From positions 1 through 59,225 of the forward strand of contig JAFPUH010000037.1 in assembly GCA_017395505.1 (NCBI GenBank): 59,225 bases of DNA, written 5' to 3'. The DNA comes from Kiritimatiellia bacterium. GTDB lineage: Bacteria; Verrucomicrobiota; Kiritimatiellia; RFP12; UBA1067. The notes under the pieces were generated by a model. The model searched no databases, was not told the origin of the DNA, and was given only the letters and a program-made list of their open reading frames with translations. Positions 28,399-36,318 of this stretch are shown here, in pieces (position 1 is the stretch's first letter; every line of letters begins with the position of its first letter). The position numbers were made by a program, and so were the translations under genes.

Positions 28399-28787
28399 GC
28401 GGCAAGGCAGACTATCGTGATGCGTCTCGCATTGAGCACATGTATGCAGCACTCTGCCGCGTCAAAGAGCTTTTCGCTGGCATTACGAGAGCGGAGTTTG
28501 TAGAGGGCAACAGCACTGCGGAGCTGATACTATATCATCTGATAATACTTGGTGAAGCGGCTAACAATGTATCGGATGGCTTTTGCGAACTTCATAGTGA
28601 AGTCGATTTTCGCGATATGGCGGGATTGCGCCACAAGCTTGTGCATGATTACGCGAACATAGACATGAGTAGGATTTGGCAGGTTCTTGTCGATGACGTT
28701 CCTGTCTGGTGTGAATCGATAAAGCCAGTATGCGAGGCGTTGCCGCAACCCGTAGGCATGCCGCCAAATTTGTCGGACTTCGACTAA
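28395..28787 (+). CDS. hepT: HepT-type HEPN RNase toxin
   Basis: 130 residues from ATG 28395. Helical DUF86/HEPN fold with the RNase motif R-x4-H-x-Y in RHKLVHDYANID, near residue 80; the Tyr after His is the residue AMPylated by MntA in characterised pairs. Other family marks: LILYHLIILGEAANNVSD. Transcribed with mntA. The toxin is likely active because catalytic R, H and Y are all intact. Confidence 0.9.
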   Translation: MSGKADYRDASRIEHMYAALCRVKELFAGITRAEFVEGNSTAELILYHLIILGEAANNVSDGFCELHSEVDFRDMAGLRHKLVHDYANIDMSRIWQVLVDDVPVWCESIKPVCEALPQPVGMPPNLSDFD

Positions 28788-28792
28788 CGCAA

Positions 28793-28858
28793 CTTTGAAC
28801 ACAACTCGCCGCGCTTGAAATGAGCGCGGCGATATGGTATCATATTCACGTTCCTTCG
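28793..28858 (+). promoter_or_regulatory. Palindromic promoter, right copy of the 66-bp direct repeat
   Basis: Same 8-bp arms CGCCGCGC and GCGCGGCG (28807-28814 and 28824-28831) with TTGAAA between them and a weaker -10 TATCAT at 28838-28843. It starts 5 bp after hepT and points rightward into the long leader of the LRR gene. So one operator could control both the toxin pair and the downstream gene. Confidence 0.6.
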
Positions 28859-29209
28859 CGAGAAGGGCAAGGTTCTTTGACATACCGGTCGGGCAGAAAA
28901 GCCGGCCGTAGCTCCCACATTTCGGGTGAAGTGGAGTGGGGCGTGCGCGGGGTGGGCAACCTAACCCGTGCAACGTACGCAATCTTGCGTATTTGGCTTT
29001 GTGGGAAATCGCCAATTTTCATTAACTAAGCTGGATATGTGAGATGCGCTGCGTGGTAATCCGCGTGGCGTGTCTTCATCTCGTGTTTGGTTAAGGGCGT
29101 TTGGCGATGCCTCCACAAGACATGGATATTAAGGCTCGCCACGTTTTCTATTCTGCGCCTAAACGTGGCTAGTCTACTACTGATAAGGCGCGGAAGAAGC
29201 AGGATAGTT
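28859..29209 (+). other. 350-bp untranslated leader, possibly structured RNA
   Basis: No convincing gene. The + strand folds locally: a stem near 28891-28910 (GGTCGGGC with GCCGGCC, loop AGAAAA), a perfect 6-7 bp hairpin at 28976-28991 (TACGCA, ATCT, TGCGTA), and paired GCGCGG/CCGTGC around 28945-28970. It is not recognisable as tmRNA, 6S, SRP or RNase P RNA. Candidates are a regulatory leader of the LRR gene or a small RNA made from the right palindromic promoter. Confidence 0.35.
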
Positions 29210-32200
29210 ATGAAAAAATCATTGGTTCTTACAATTGCTATGGTTGCAATATCAACCATCGCCGCTACTTGGACAGATCCTGATACAGGTATAGAGTGGA
29301 GATATTCGGTCAAAGACGGAGTGGCGACAGTCGGCTCTGGTGTCTGGAGCTATCCTGCTGTTCCAACGACGACGACAGGGGCAATTGAGATACCTCGCGA
29401 GCTGGGCGGCTATCCGGTCGAGAAGCTTGCGATGTATGCTTTCTTGAATTGCACCGGCATAACCAGCGTTACCATACCCGATACCATAAAAAAGATTACG
29501 TGGCAGTCGTTCAACGGCTGCACCAATCTTGTGAGCGTGACGATTCCTAATTCGGTCACGAATATCGACAACGAGGCGTTCCAGAATTGCTCCGCCTTGG
29601 AGAGCATAACGATTCCGAAGTCGGTGACGTGGATTGGCGGCAATGTTCTCAAAGGCTGTGTCAGCCTGACAAACGCGACGATAAACGCTTCCGTCACGTC
29701 GCTGGCAGGGATATTTGACGGATGCAAAAACCTGGAGTGCGTGACAATTCCGAATTCCGTCACGAATATCGGAAATGAGTTGTTCAAGGATTGCACAAGG
29801 CTCAGAACCGTCACTCTTTCAAATAACGCCGTGGTCATAGGCGATGAGGCATTCAAAAATTGCAGCAGTCTGAAAGAAATCGAAATTCCAAACTCCGTGA
29901 CGAAAATCGGCGCTTGGGCGTTTGCGTCGAGCGGTTTGACGAAAGTTACGATACCGGATTCGGTGACGAACATCTGCGAATATGCGTTCGCCGGTTGCGG
30001 AGGCCTGGAGAGCGTGACCGTCGGCAGAGGAGTTGCGGAGCTAGGCAAAGAGGCGTTTGCGGGATGCGGCTCTCTCACGCAGTTTGTGGTCAGCGCAGAC
30101 AACCCGAACTACAGGATGTCCGACATGTTTCTGCTCTCGAAAGACGGCTCGACGCTTGTCGCCGGCATAAATGCCAATGGGGCTGTGGTCTTGCCAGATG
30201 GGATTTCCAATATCGGAGACTCCGCGTTTTCCAGCTCCGGTGGCATGACGGATGTGACAATTCCAGACTCGGTTGTGGATATCGGGCAGAAGGCATTTTA
30301 TTCTTGTTCCAGCTTGACGAATGCGCCTTTGCCGGAGAGCTTGGCGAATATTGGCTACGGGGCCTTCGAGAACTGCAAGAAGTTGACGAGCGTGACGGTG
30401 CCGGGGAGCGTGACGAACGTCGGGGATTCTGCATTTTGGGATTGCGATGGCCTGAAGACCGCGTATCTTCCGATGTCTCTCAAGGGCATAGTGAGTGAAT
30501 CGATGGTGTTCTACCTGCCGACGGTGAAAGTCAAGTATCGCCAAAAAGATGGTCTGTATGAAGTCGGCGAACCGGTCGTATGGGCCAATACGCGCACACA
30601 CGGACAGGAGCGCATTTCGACGCCGACGCCTATCAATGAGTCGAACTTCGATTTTATGATCCCGGCTACAGACGATCTGCCGGCGGGCGTGAAAGTGCGA
30701 ATCAAGAAGATTACGTTTGCAAGTGTCAACGATTCATTTACGCCGTGGGATGGCTCCACGAGCAAATCCGATCCGTCGTTCGTTCGCTTGAACGGAGTGA
30801 ACTCCGACCAGATAACCGGCTTCTGCGGCACAATCGGCACACTGTATCAATATGCAGATCGCAACGCCCTCATTTATACGTTTTCATCTCCTTGCGATGT
30901 CATAGTCGGCAGGAAATATTCTGCGGTGACAGGCAACAACGCAGGTGGCGTGGGTGACGGCATCGCGCTTTTGGCGAACAATGGAAAACTGTTGTATGGC
31001 AACAACGCCGATCGTGCATCGGTCATATATGTGCTGACGAGCGATTCAAGCAGCGTCATGTCAACGACTTCCGCAGAGACCATAACCGGCGAAACTGGCT
31101 GGTATCCGATATATAGGATCGAGGCGGAGGTGGTGGACCTCGAGCCTTCGGCATTGGACGGCGGAACTTTCGTTGAATACTCCGGAATCCAGACATCCGA
31201 GTCGAATTTACCTTATAGCAATCCTGCCGCGCGCACGCAGCCGTTTGCGTTCATGCTTTATGCCGATGTCTCGTCCATGCCGTCAACGGGCAAGGCGATT
31301 ATTTGCGAGTTTGGAAATCTGTGGTCGGGCATGGCGCTGCTGTATCGCGAGGGTGATGAAATAAAGTTCGGCATCGGCGATGCAAATGGTGTGTTCGGCA
31401 CTGTCGCGAGCGTCGATGTTCGCCCTGGATACCATCTCTATACCGCCATCTGCGATCCCACAACGGGGTATTCTTACCTGCGGCTTGATGGCGGTGAAGA
31501 ATCGGTCGGATTCTCGGGTGGAGCTGCTACACTTGGGAATGGCTTCCAGATCGGCTCCATATACGGCGGCATAGGCAGTACATTCGTAAAGGGGCCGAAT
31601 GTGGAGATTGTAAAGTTGCTTGGCTATAATGAAGTGCTTTCGACTAGGGATGTTGCCACCCTGGCTGCGAAGTATCCGGCGCGATATCCCGCAGCGCCGT
31701 TGCCTGCGATTGACGGTGACGACGATGCAGATGTCAGTGGCGACAGCGAAAGCGGCTATACGGTCAAGCCCAGCGAGGGCAAGAAGGAGGTCGTCGTCAC
31801 CATTCCTGAAGGTGTGGAGCCTGGAAAGGTGACGGTCGAGGTTTCGGCGGATGTCGAGACCGTCAAGGCAAACGGTGCGAAGGTAAAGGTGATGAATGAA
31901 GGGCATGACATTGCCGCGTTCCTTGACTTGGCGGCGGTAACTTCGGCGGGTGGCGTCATCAACCTCGCAGAAGCCAAGGTGAAGGACGATGTCGCAAAGG
32001 AGGCGTTGGATACGGCAAGTGGCGCGGACATCAAACTTTCGCCGACTGATCCATCAATAACGACCGCGAATACGCGACCGGGGCTTAAGTACACCTTTGT
32101 CGAAGGACGGACTATTGAGGAGCTTGCTCCGACCGAGCAGTACAAGTGGGGCGACAATACGCCATTCAAGCCTACCCCATCCATCAAGGGCGGAACAAGC

Positions 32201-32230
32201 GGATTCTACACAATAAAGGTGGAGAAATAG
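29210..32230 (+). CDS. BspA-type leucine-rich-repeat secreted protein
   Basis: 1006 residues from ATG 29210, preceded by AGGA. Signal peptide MKKSLVLTIAMVAISTIAA. About fourteen LRR_5 units (VTIPNSVTNIG-x-EAFxxC) fill roughly residues 65-440. A jelly-roll region follows at about 450-640, and a LamG-like stretch from about 660 to 840. The C-terminal part (from about 850) has beta-rich EGKKEVVVTIPEGVEPGKV. BspA-like proteins are surface adhesins in oral and gut anaerobes. A Sec signal argues against it being a T3SS effector. No membrane anchor motif seen; the C-terminus may be a sorting domain of this lineage (inference). Confidence 0.85.
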   Translation: MKKSLVLTIAMVAISTIAATWTDPDTGIEWRYSVKDGVATVGSGVWSYPAVPTTTTGAIEIPRELGGYPVEKLAMYAFLNCTGITSVTIPDTIKKITWQSFNGCTNLVSVTIPNSVTNIDNEAFQNCSALESITIPKSVTWIGGNVLKGCVSLTNATINASVTSLAGIFDGCKNLECVTIPNSVTNIGNELFKDCTRLRTVTLSNNAVVIGDEAFKNCSSLKEIEIPNSVTKIGAWAFASSGLTKVTIPDSVTNICEYAFAGCGGLESVTVGRGVAELGKEAFAGCGSLTQFVVSADNPNYRMSDMFLLSKDGSTLVAGINANGAVVLPDGISNIGDSAFSSSGGMTDVTIPDSVVDIGQKAFYSCSSLTNAPLPESLANIGYGAFENCKKLTSVTVPGSVTNVGDSAFWDCDGLKTAYLPMSLKGIVSESMVFYLPTVKVKYRQKDGLYEVGEPVVWANTRTHGQERISTPTPINESNFDFMIPATDDLPAGVKVRIKKITFASVNDSFTPWDGSTSKSDPSFVRLNGVNSDQITGFCGTIGTLYQYADRNALIYTFSSPCDVIVGRKYSAVTGNNAGGVGDGIALLANNGKLLYGNNADRASVIYVLTSDSSSVMSTTSAETITGETGWYPIYRIEAEVVDLEPSALDGGTFVEYSGIQTSESNLPYSNPAARTQPFAFMLYADVSSMPSTGKAIICEFGNLWSGMALLYREGDEIKFGIGDANGVFGTVASVDVRPGYHLYTAICDPTTGYSYLRLDGGEESVGFSGGAATLGNGFQIGSIYGGIGSTFVKGPNVEIVKLLGYNEVLSTRDVATLAAKYPARYPAAPLPAIDGDDDADVSGDSESGYTVKPSEGKKEVVVTIPEGVEPGKVTVEVSADVETVKANGAKVKVMNEGHDIAAFLDLAAVTSAGGVINLAEAKVKDDVAKEALDTASGADIKLSPTDPSITTANTRPGLKYTFVEGRTIEELAPTEQYKWGDNTPFKPTPSIKGGTSGFYTIKVEK

Positions 32231-32294
32231 CAGCAAAAGGTTGGCAATTATAGGCGGAACGGCGCTGGAATTAGCAGGGATTGGCCTTTTGCTG
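32231..32294. repeat. 10-bp inverted repeat after the LRR gene
   Basis: CAGCAAAAGG at 32231-32240 begins at the first base after the stop codon and is mirrored by CCTTTTGCTG at 32285-32294, loop 44 nt. No T-run follows, so it is not a standard terminator. It abuts the 22-bp repeat array. Confidence 0.6.
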
Positions 32295-32295
32295 C

Positions 32296-32493
32296 GCACC
32301 AAATAAGAAGTCTACCGCGGTAGACTGGGAAATTAAGCGCGGTAGACTGGGAAGTCTGGCGCGGTAGATTATGAAGTCTACCGCGGTAGATTCGTCAGTC
32401 TGGCGCGGTAGACTTGCCAGTTAGGCGCGGTAGACTTGCCAGTTAGGCGCGGTAGACTTGCCAGTCTACCGCGGTAGATTTCTTATTTGGTGC
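32296..32493. repeat. Array of eight 22-bp repeats bounded by 33-bp inverted repeats
   Basis: The core GCGGTAGA occurs at 32317, 32339, 32361, 32383, 32405, 32427, 32449 and 32471, an exact 22-bp period. Units 1, 4 and 8 contain the full palindrome CTACCGCGGTAG; the others read GGCGCGGTAGA or AGCGCGGTAGA. The ends are mirror images: 32296-32328 and 32461-32493 are inverted repeats with one mismatch, beginning GCACCAAATAAGAA and ending TTCTTATTTGGTGC. There is no coding potential. Two helical turns per unit puts every core on the same DNA face, which suits a cooperatively bound protein. It could also be a non-autonomous mobile element. Confidence 0.85.
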
Positions 32494-32521
32494 GGAGGAA
32501 GGGCTGTCCGCCTCCGCTTTT
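32492..32521 (+). terminator. Rho-independent terminator
   Basis: Stem GCGGAGG (32492-32498) with CCTCCGC (32511-32517), loop of 12 nt, then TTTT. It overlaps the last 2 bases of the repeat array and probably ends transcripts that enter from the LRR gene. Confidence 0.6.
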
Positions 32522-32820
32522 CGACGAGAATCCCCTCTATATAAGGACATCTTCCCCCTGCACAGCGCATCATAAAGATGGTATAAACAATGCGACGCGC
32601 AGGCCTCTTCAAGCAGGCCATGCTGGGATCTGTTCCACGCCAAGACAGTCAACGACCTGCCGAAGTCTGTTCGCGACAACATGAAGTCTTGCTTGATGTT
32701 GTCGCCCTCTCTGCCGCAGTGGACGGTCTTGTTGCGCTTGCTGCGGAATGGCGCGCAAAGCTTTCATATAGTAGTCGAAGTGGGCGCTAGCAAATTCCCA
32801 TCACACGAGACGAGGCAAAT
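32522..32820. other. 300-bp stretch without a supported gene
   Basis: A TATAAA box at 32582 lies only 2 nt before an ATG (32590) that opens a 66-codon frame of unusual composition. Another + frame reads for about 80 codons after a stop without similarity I recognise. It may be a decayed gene fragment. I do not call a gene. Confidence 0.4.
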
Positions 32821-32830
32821 ATGGTATAAT
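32820..32830 (+). promoter_or_regulatory. Extended -10 promoter of the M50 protease-prs-pth operon
   Basis: TATGGTATAAT, with TATAAT at 32825-32830, ends 7 nt before the ATG at 32838. A transcript would start at or beside the ATG (leaderless). No convincing -35. Confidence 0.65.
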
Positions 32831-32837
32831 ACACTTA

Positions 32838-33575
32838 ATGTTCAATTCACGGTATAGACTCTGTGAGCTTTTCGGGATTCCGATATATGTGAACTTCTCG
32901 TTCATACTGCTGCTGCTCATATTCATGACCGACTTCGGGTCGTTCAGCTTCGGCTTGGCTGCGGCTTTGGTGCTGGCGATTTCAGTCACGCTCCACGAGC
33001 TCGGCCATGCGCTTACGGCGAGGGCTTTTGGTTACAGAACGAAGGACATCACACTCTCTCTTCTCGGCGGCTGCGCGTCTCTGATAGCGTTGCCCCGCAA
33101 GGCTTGGCAGGAGCTTCTCACCGCGGCGGCGGGTCCGCTCGTCAGTTTCGCGCTGGCGGCGCTCGCGTATCTCGCCCTGGCACTCGGCGTCATAACAAAC
33201 CACTGGCTGGCGAGGGTGTTCGCCTACGCATTCTGGATGAATGTGATGCTGGGCGGCTTCAACCTTCTGCCAGGTTTTCCGATGGATGGAGGGCGGATCT
33301 TCCGCTCCGTCATGCGCGCGTTCATGTCTCGCGCACAGGCGACGCTCGTAGCCATGTGGGTCGGGCGTGCATTCGCGATACTGCTGGGGCTGCGCGGCTT
33401 CTTCTCGATCTTCAACGGCGGCGGATGGGGCTTCGTATCCATAATGATCGCATGGATGATCTGGCAGGAAGGGTTCAGGGAATACCTCGCCGCAAAGGTC
33501 GAGGAGGATTTCCGCCACTGGACGCAAGAGGATTTCAACGCAAAGGTGTCACCACCTCCATATGAAAGGAAATAA
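32838..33575 (+). CDS. Site-2 protease family (M50) membrane metalloprotease
   Basis: 245 residues, about five or six membrane helices. Zinc motif HELGH at residues 54-58 and the second metal motif NLLPGFPMDGGR near 142-153 are both intact, so it should be active in intramembrane cleavage. There is no PDZ or CBS domain; this is the minimal SpoIVFB/Rip-like form. First gene of a run with prs, pth, an aminotransferase and rarA, all within a few bases of each other. Its substrate cannot be deduced. Confidence 0.88.
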   Translation: MFNSRYRLCELFGIPIYVNFSFILLLLIFMTDFGSFSFGLAAALVLAISVTLHELGHALTARAFGYRTKDITLSLLGGCASLIALPRKAWQELLTAAAGPLVSFALAALAYLALALGVITNHWLARVFAYAFWMNVMLGGFNLLPGFPMDGGRIFRSVMRAFMSRAQATLVAMWVGRAFAILLGLRGFFSIFNGGGWGFVSIMIAWMIWQEGFREYLAAKVEEDFRHWTQEDFNAKVSPPPYERK

Positions 33576-33579
33576 CGGA

Positions 33580-34554
33580 ATGAGCAGCAGTCAATTCGGG
33601 GATGATTTCATGGTCTTTTCAGGCTCGGCCAATCCGGCCTTGGCCGAAAAGGTCGCCAACTATCTCGGAAGGCCCCTCAACAAGATCGACATCAAGCATT
33701 TCCCTGACGGCGAGACGTTCTGCCAGGTGATCGAACCTGTCCGCGGACGCGATGTATTCGTCATCCAGTCCGGTTCCCCGAACCCGAACGATGCGTACAT
33801 GGAGCTCTTCATCATAATGGATGCGCTTCGTCGCGGCTCTGCGGCCCGCATCACTGCTGTGCTTCCCTACTACGGCTACGCCCGTCAGGATCGCAAGGAC
33901 CAGCCGCGCGTACCGATTACAGCGCGTCTCATCGCGAACCTCCTCCAGAGCGCCGGCGCAGATCGTGTCCTTACCATGGATCTGCATGCGAACCAGATAC
34001 AGGGCTTCTTCGACATCCCCCTCGACCACCTCAAGGCGGAGCCGGTCATCCTCAAGTACATACGCGACCAGCATTGGGCGAGCCCGATCGTCGTCGCGCC
34101 TGACACGGGCGGGGCGAAGACGGCCTACGGCTACAGCCGCAAACTCAAGTGCGGCCTCGCTATCGTCGCGAAGCAGCGCACAGGTGGCGACACGGTCGAC
34201 GCGTTCTCCGTGGTCGGCGACGTGAAGGGGCACGACGTCATAATGATCGACGACATGACCGCGACCGGAGGAACCCTCTCTGCAGCGGCCAAGATGTGCC
34301 GCGAGAACGGCGCCAATTCGGTTCATGCGTTCGTATCCCACTTCCCGCTGACAGAGAAGGGCGTCGAGCGCCTCATGAAGGAGGTTCAACTTGACGAGCT
34401 GGTCGTTACCGACTCCATTCCGCTCCGCGCAGGTTTTGATCCCTCCAAGCTTCCGTTCAAGCTCACGCAGCTTTCGGTAGCGCCCCTTATCGGCGAGGCG
34501 ATCAAGCGTACGCACGACAACGCATCGATCAACGACCTCTTCAACCACGAATGA
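33580..34554 (+). CDS. prs: Ribose-phosphate pyrophosphokinase
   Basis: 324 residues. Makes PRPP from ribose 5-phosphate and ATP for nucleotide, His and Trp synthesis. Shows PFPDGET-type segment HFPDGETFCQV, ATP/flexible region YYGYARQDRK, metal site DLHANQIQGFFDIPLDH and PRPP loop DDMTATGGTL. I chose ATG 33580 because AAAGGA lies about 9 nt before it; an upstream in-frame ATG (33562) overlaps the protease gene. Ends ATGA-overlapping pth, a neighbour of prs in many bacteria. Confidence 0.97.
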   Translation: MSSSQFGDDFMVFSGSANPALAEKVANYLGRPLNKIDIKHFPDGETFCQVIEPVRGRDVFVIQSGSPNPNDAYMELFIIMDALRRGSAARITAVLPYYGYARQDRKDQPRVPITARLIANLLQSAGADRVLTMDLHANQIQGFFDIPLDHLKAEPVILKYIRDQHWASPIVVAPDTGGAKTAYGYSRKLKCGLAIVAKQRTGGDTVDAFSVVGDVKGHDVIMIDDMTATGGTLSAAAKMCRENGANSVHAFVSHFPLTEKGVERLMKEVQLDELVVTDSIPLRAGFDPSKLPFKLTQLSVAPLIGEAIKRTHDNASINDLFNHE

Positions 34555-35126
34555 AGATCGTAGTAGGTCTGGGCAACCCCGGCCAGCAATACGCCGACAC
34601 GCCGCATTCCGTCGGATTCGAGACGGTTGACGTCTTGGCCTCCGAAATGGGCGTCTCTTGGGAGCCGAAGAAGGCATACAAGTGCCTGATGGCAAAGGGT
34701 ACGCTTGGTGGCGTGCAAGTGTTGCTGGTCAAGCCTCAGACCTATATGAACCTTTCAGGCGATTCGGTGGCGCCGGTTGTCAAATACCACAATGCCGTAC
34801 CTGACGACTTGCTTGTGGTGCAGGATGACATCGATCTGCCCGTCGGACGGTTGCGCATAAGGAAGGGCGGTTCGTGCGGCGGACACAACGGCGTCAGGAA
34901 CATCATCGAGAGACTCGGCACGCAGTCGTTCACACGCCTTAAGCTCGGCGTCGGCAAGGAGCAGGGCAATGTGATTGGGCATGTGCTCGGCAAGTTTGAC
35001 CCAGCGACGCGAAAGGTCATGAGCCTTGTAGTCGCCGAGGCTGCGAAGGCTGCGGCGATGATTGTGCGGGAAGGACCCGACAAGGCCATGAATGCGTTCA
35101 ATTCGTTCAATGCAAAGCAGGTGTGA
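34551..35126 (+). CDS. pth: Peptidyl-tRNA hydrolase
   Basis: 191 residues, normal length. Releases peptidyl groups from tRNA dropped by ribosomes. Motifs VGLGNPGQQYADTPHSVGF (Asn9, catalytic His19), KPQTYMNLSGDSV and DDIDLPVGRLRIRKGGSCGG are all intact. Overlaps prs by 4 nt. It lacks the ribosomal protein L25 gene often found between the two. Confidence 0.97.
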   Translation: MKIVVGLGNPGQQYADTPHSVGFETVDVLASEMGVSWEPKKAYKCLMAKGTLGGVQVLLVKPQTYMNLSGDSVAPVVKYHNAVPDDLLVVQDDIDLPVGRLRIRKGGSCGGHNGVRNIIERLGTQSFTRLKLGVGKEQGNVIGHVLGKFDPATRKVMSLVVAEAAKAAAMIVREGPDKAMNAFNSFNAKQV

Positions 35127-35127
35127 C

Positions 35128-36318
35128 ATGCAGACAGTAACAGACCAGATAAAGAAATCAATGGCGTCCTCAAGCTGGATACGCAAAATGTTCGAGAAGG
35201 GGCTCGAGCTCAAGAAGCAGTTCGGTGAAGATGCCGTTTGCGACTTTTCGCTGGGCAATCCGGATGTGCCGCCGCCGAGCAGGACCAAGGAGGCCCTTCA
35301 GCGCATAGCAGAAAATGCAGTCAAGCCGCTTGGTCTGGGGTATTGTCCGAACGCCGGAATTCCCGCTGTCCGCGAGACTATCGCCGCAGCACTCTCAAAG
35401 CAACAGGAGACGCCTGTTGCAGCCAAGGACGTCGTTATGACCGTAGGCGCAGCCGGCGCGCTCGTAGCGTTCTTCAGGGCTGTGATCGAGCCTGGTGATG
35501 AAGTCATCACCCCAGCACCGTATTTCGTTGAATATGGCGCATATTGCGGACACTTCGGCGGCGTGCTCAAGGCTGTGCCATCTATTCCACCTACGTTCCG
35601 CCCCGACATTGACGGCATCGCGTCTGCGATTACTCCGAAGACTCGCGCAATTATCGTCAACTCGCCCAACAACCCGACTGGATGCATATACGATGTCGAA
35701 GATCTGAAGCGTCTCGCCGCGCTGGTCGACAAGGTGAACGAGACGAGGGAGCGTCCGCTCTTCCTGCTTTCCGACGAGCCTTACCGTGCCTTCGCCTACG
35801 ACGGGGCGAAGGTTCCGGCGATTCTGCCGCTTACTCCGTTCGCATGCGTGCTGGGCAGCTTCTCCAAGACGCTTTCTCTCGCCGGAGAGCGTATCGGATA
35901 TTTCGTTGCGAATCCCACGATGCCCGACCAGGCTTCGCTTATCGCCGCCGTGACCTTGACGAACCGCACGCTCGGCTTTGTCAACGCTCCAGTTATCGGG
36001 CAGCGCCTCGCCGCCGAGCTTGTCAATGAGACCGTAGATCTTGAGATATACGACCGTCGCCGCAGGCTGATGGCCAAGGTGCTTTCAGATGCAGGAATAG
36101 AATTCGTGATGCCGAAGGGCGCTTTCTACTTCTTTGCGAAGAGCCCCGTAGAGGATGACGCCGTGTTCGTAGATGCGCTTCTTAAGGAGAGGATCCTCGT
36201 CGTGCCTGGCAAGGGCTTCGGCTTCGCGGGTTACGTTCGCCTCAGCTGCAGCGTAGACGAAAGGATCATCGAGCGCGCTGCGGAAGGGTTCAAGCGTGCG
36301 ATGGAGACATTCAGATGA
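35128..36318 (+). CDS. Class I PLP-dependent aminotransferase (AspB-like)
   Basis: 396 residues from ATG 35128, one base after the pth stop. Fold type I aminotransferase: SLGNPDVPPP at the start, substrate region NSPNNPTGCIY, PLP-binding DEPYRAFAYDG, the Schiff-base lysine in GSFSKTLSLAGERIGY, and the C-terminal RLSCSVDE. Probably transaminates aspartate or aromatic/branched substrates; exact specificity cannot be told. Ends ATGA-overlapping rarA. Confidence 0.9.
   Translation: MQTVTDQIKKSMASSSWIRKMFEKGLELKKQFGEDAVCDFSLGNPDVPPPSRTKEALQRIAENAVKPLGLGYCPNAGIPAVRETIAAALSKQQETPVAAKDVVMTVGAAGALVAFFRAVIEPGDEVITPAPYFVEYGAYCGHFGGVLKAVPSIPPTFRPDIDGIASAITPKTRAIIVNSPNNPTGCIYDVEDLKRLAALVDKVNETRERPLFLLSDEPYRAFAYDGAKVPAILPLTPFACVLGSFSKTLSLAGERIGYFVANPTMPDQASLIAAVTLTNRTLGFVNAPVIGQRLAAELVNETVDLEIYDRRRRLMAKVLSDAGIEFVMPKGAFYFFAKSPVEDDAVFVDALLKERILVVPGKGFGFAGYVRLSCSVDERIIERAAEGFKRAMETFR

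Noticed and set aside
29087..29209. Upstream start of the LRR protein
   Set aside because: The extra 41 residues are Arg-rich and would bury the signal peptide; ATG 29210 gives a clean one.
29210..32230. LRR protein as T3SS effector
   Set aside because: It has a Sec signal peptide and lies behind its own promoter; effectors of this type lack Sec signals.
32296..32493. Possible CRISPR array
   Set aside because: Period of 22 bp with variable bases inside each unit leaves no separate spacers, the ends are inverted repeats and no cas genes are near.
32590..32790. 66-codon frame after a TATAAA box
   Set aside because: The box is only 2 nt before the ATG, the composition is shadow-like and no similarity is recognised.
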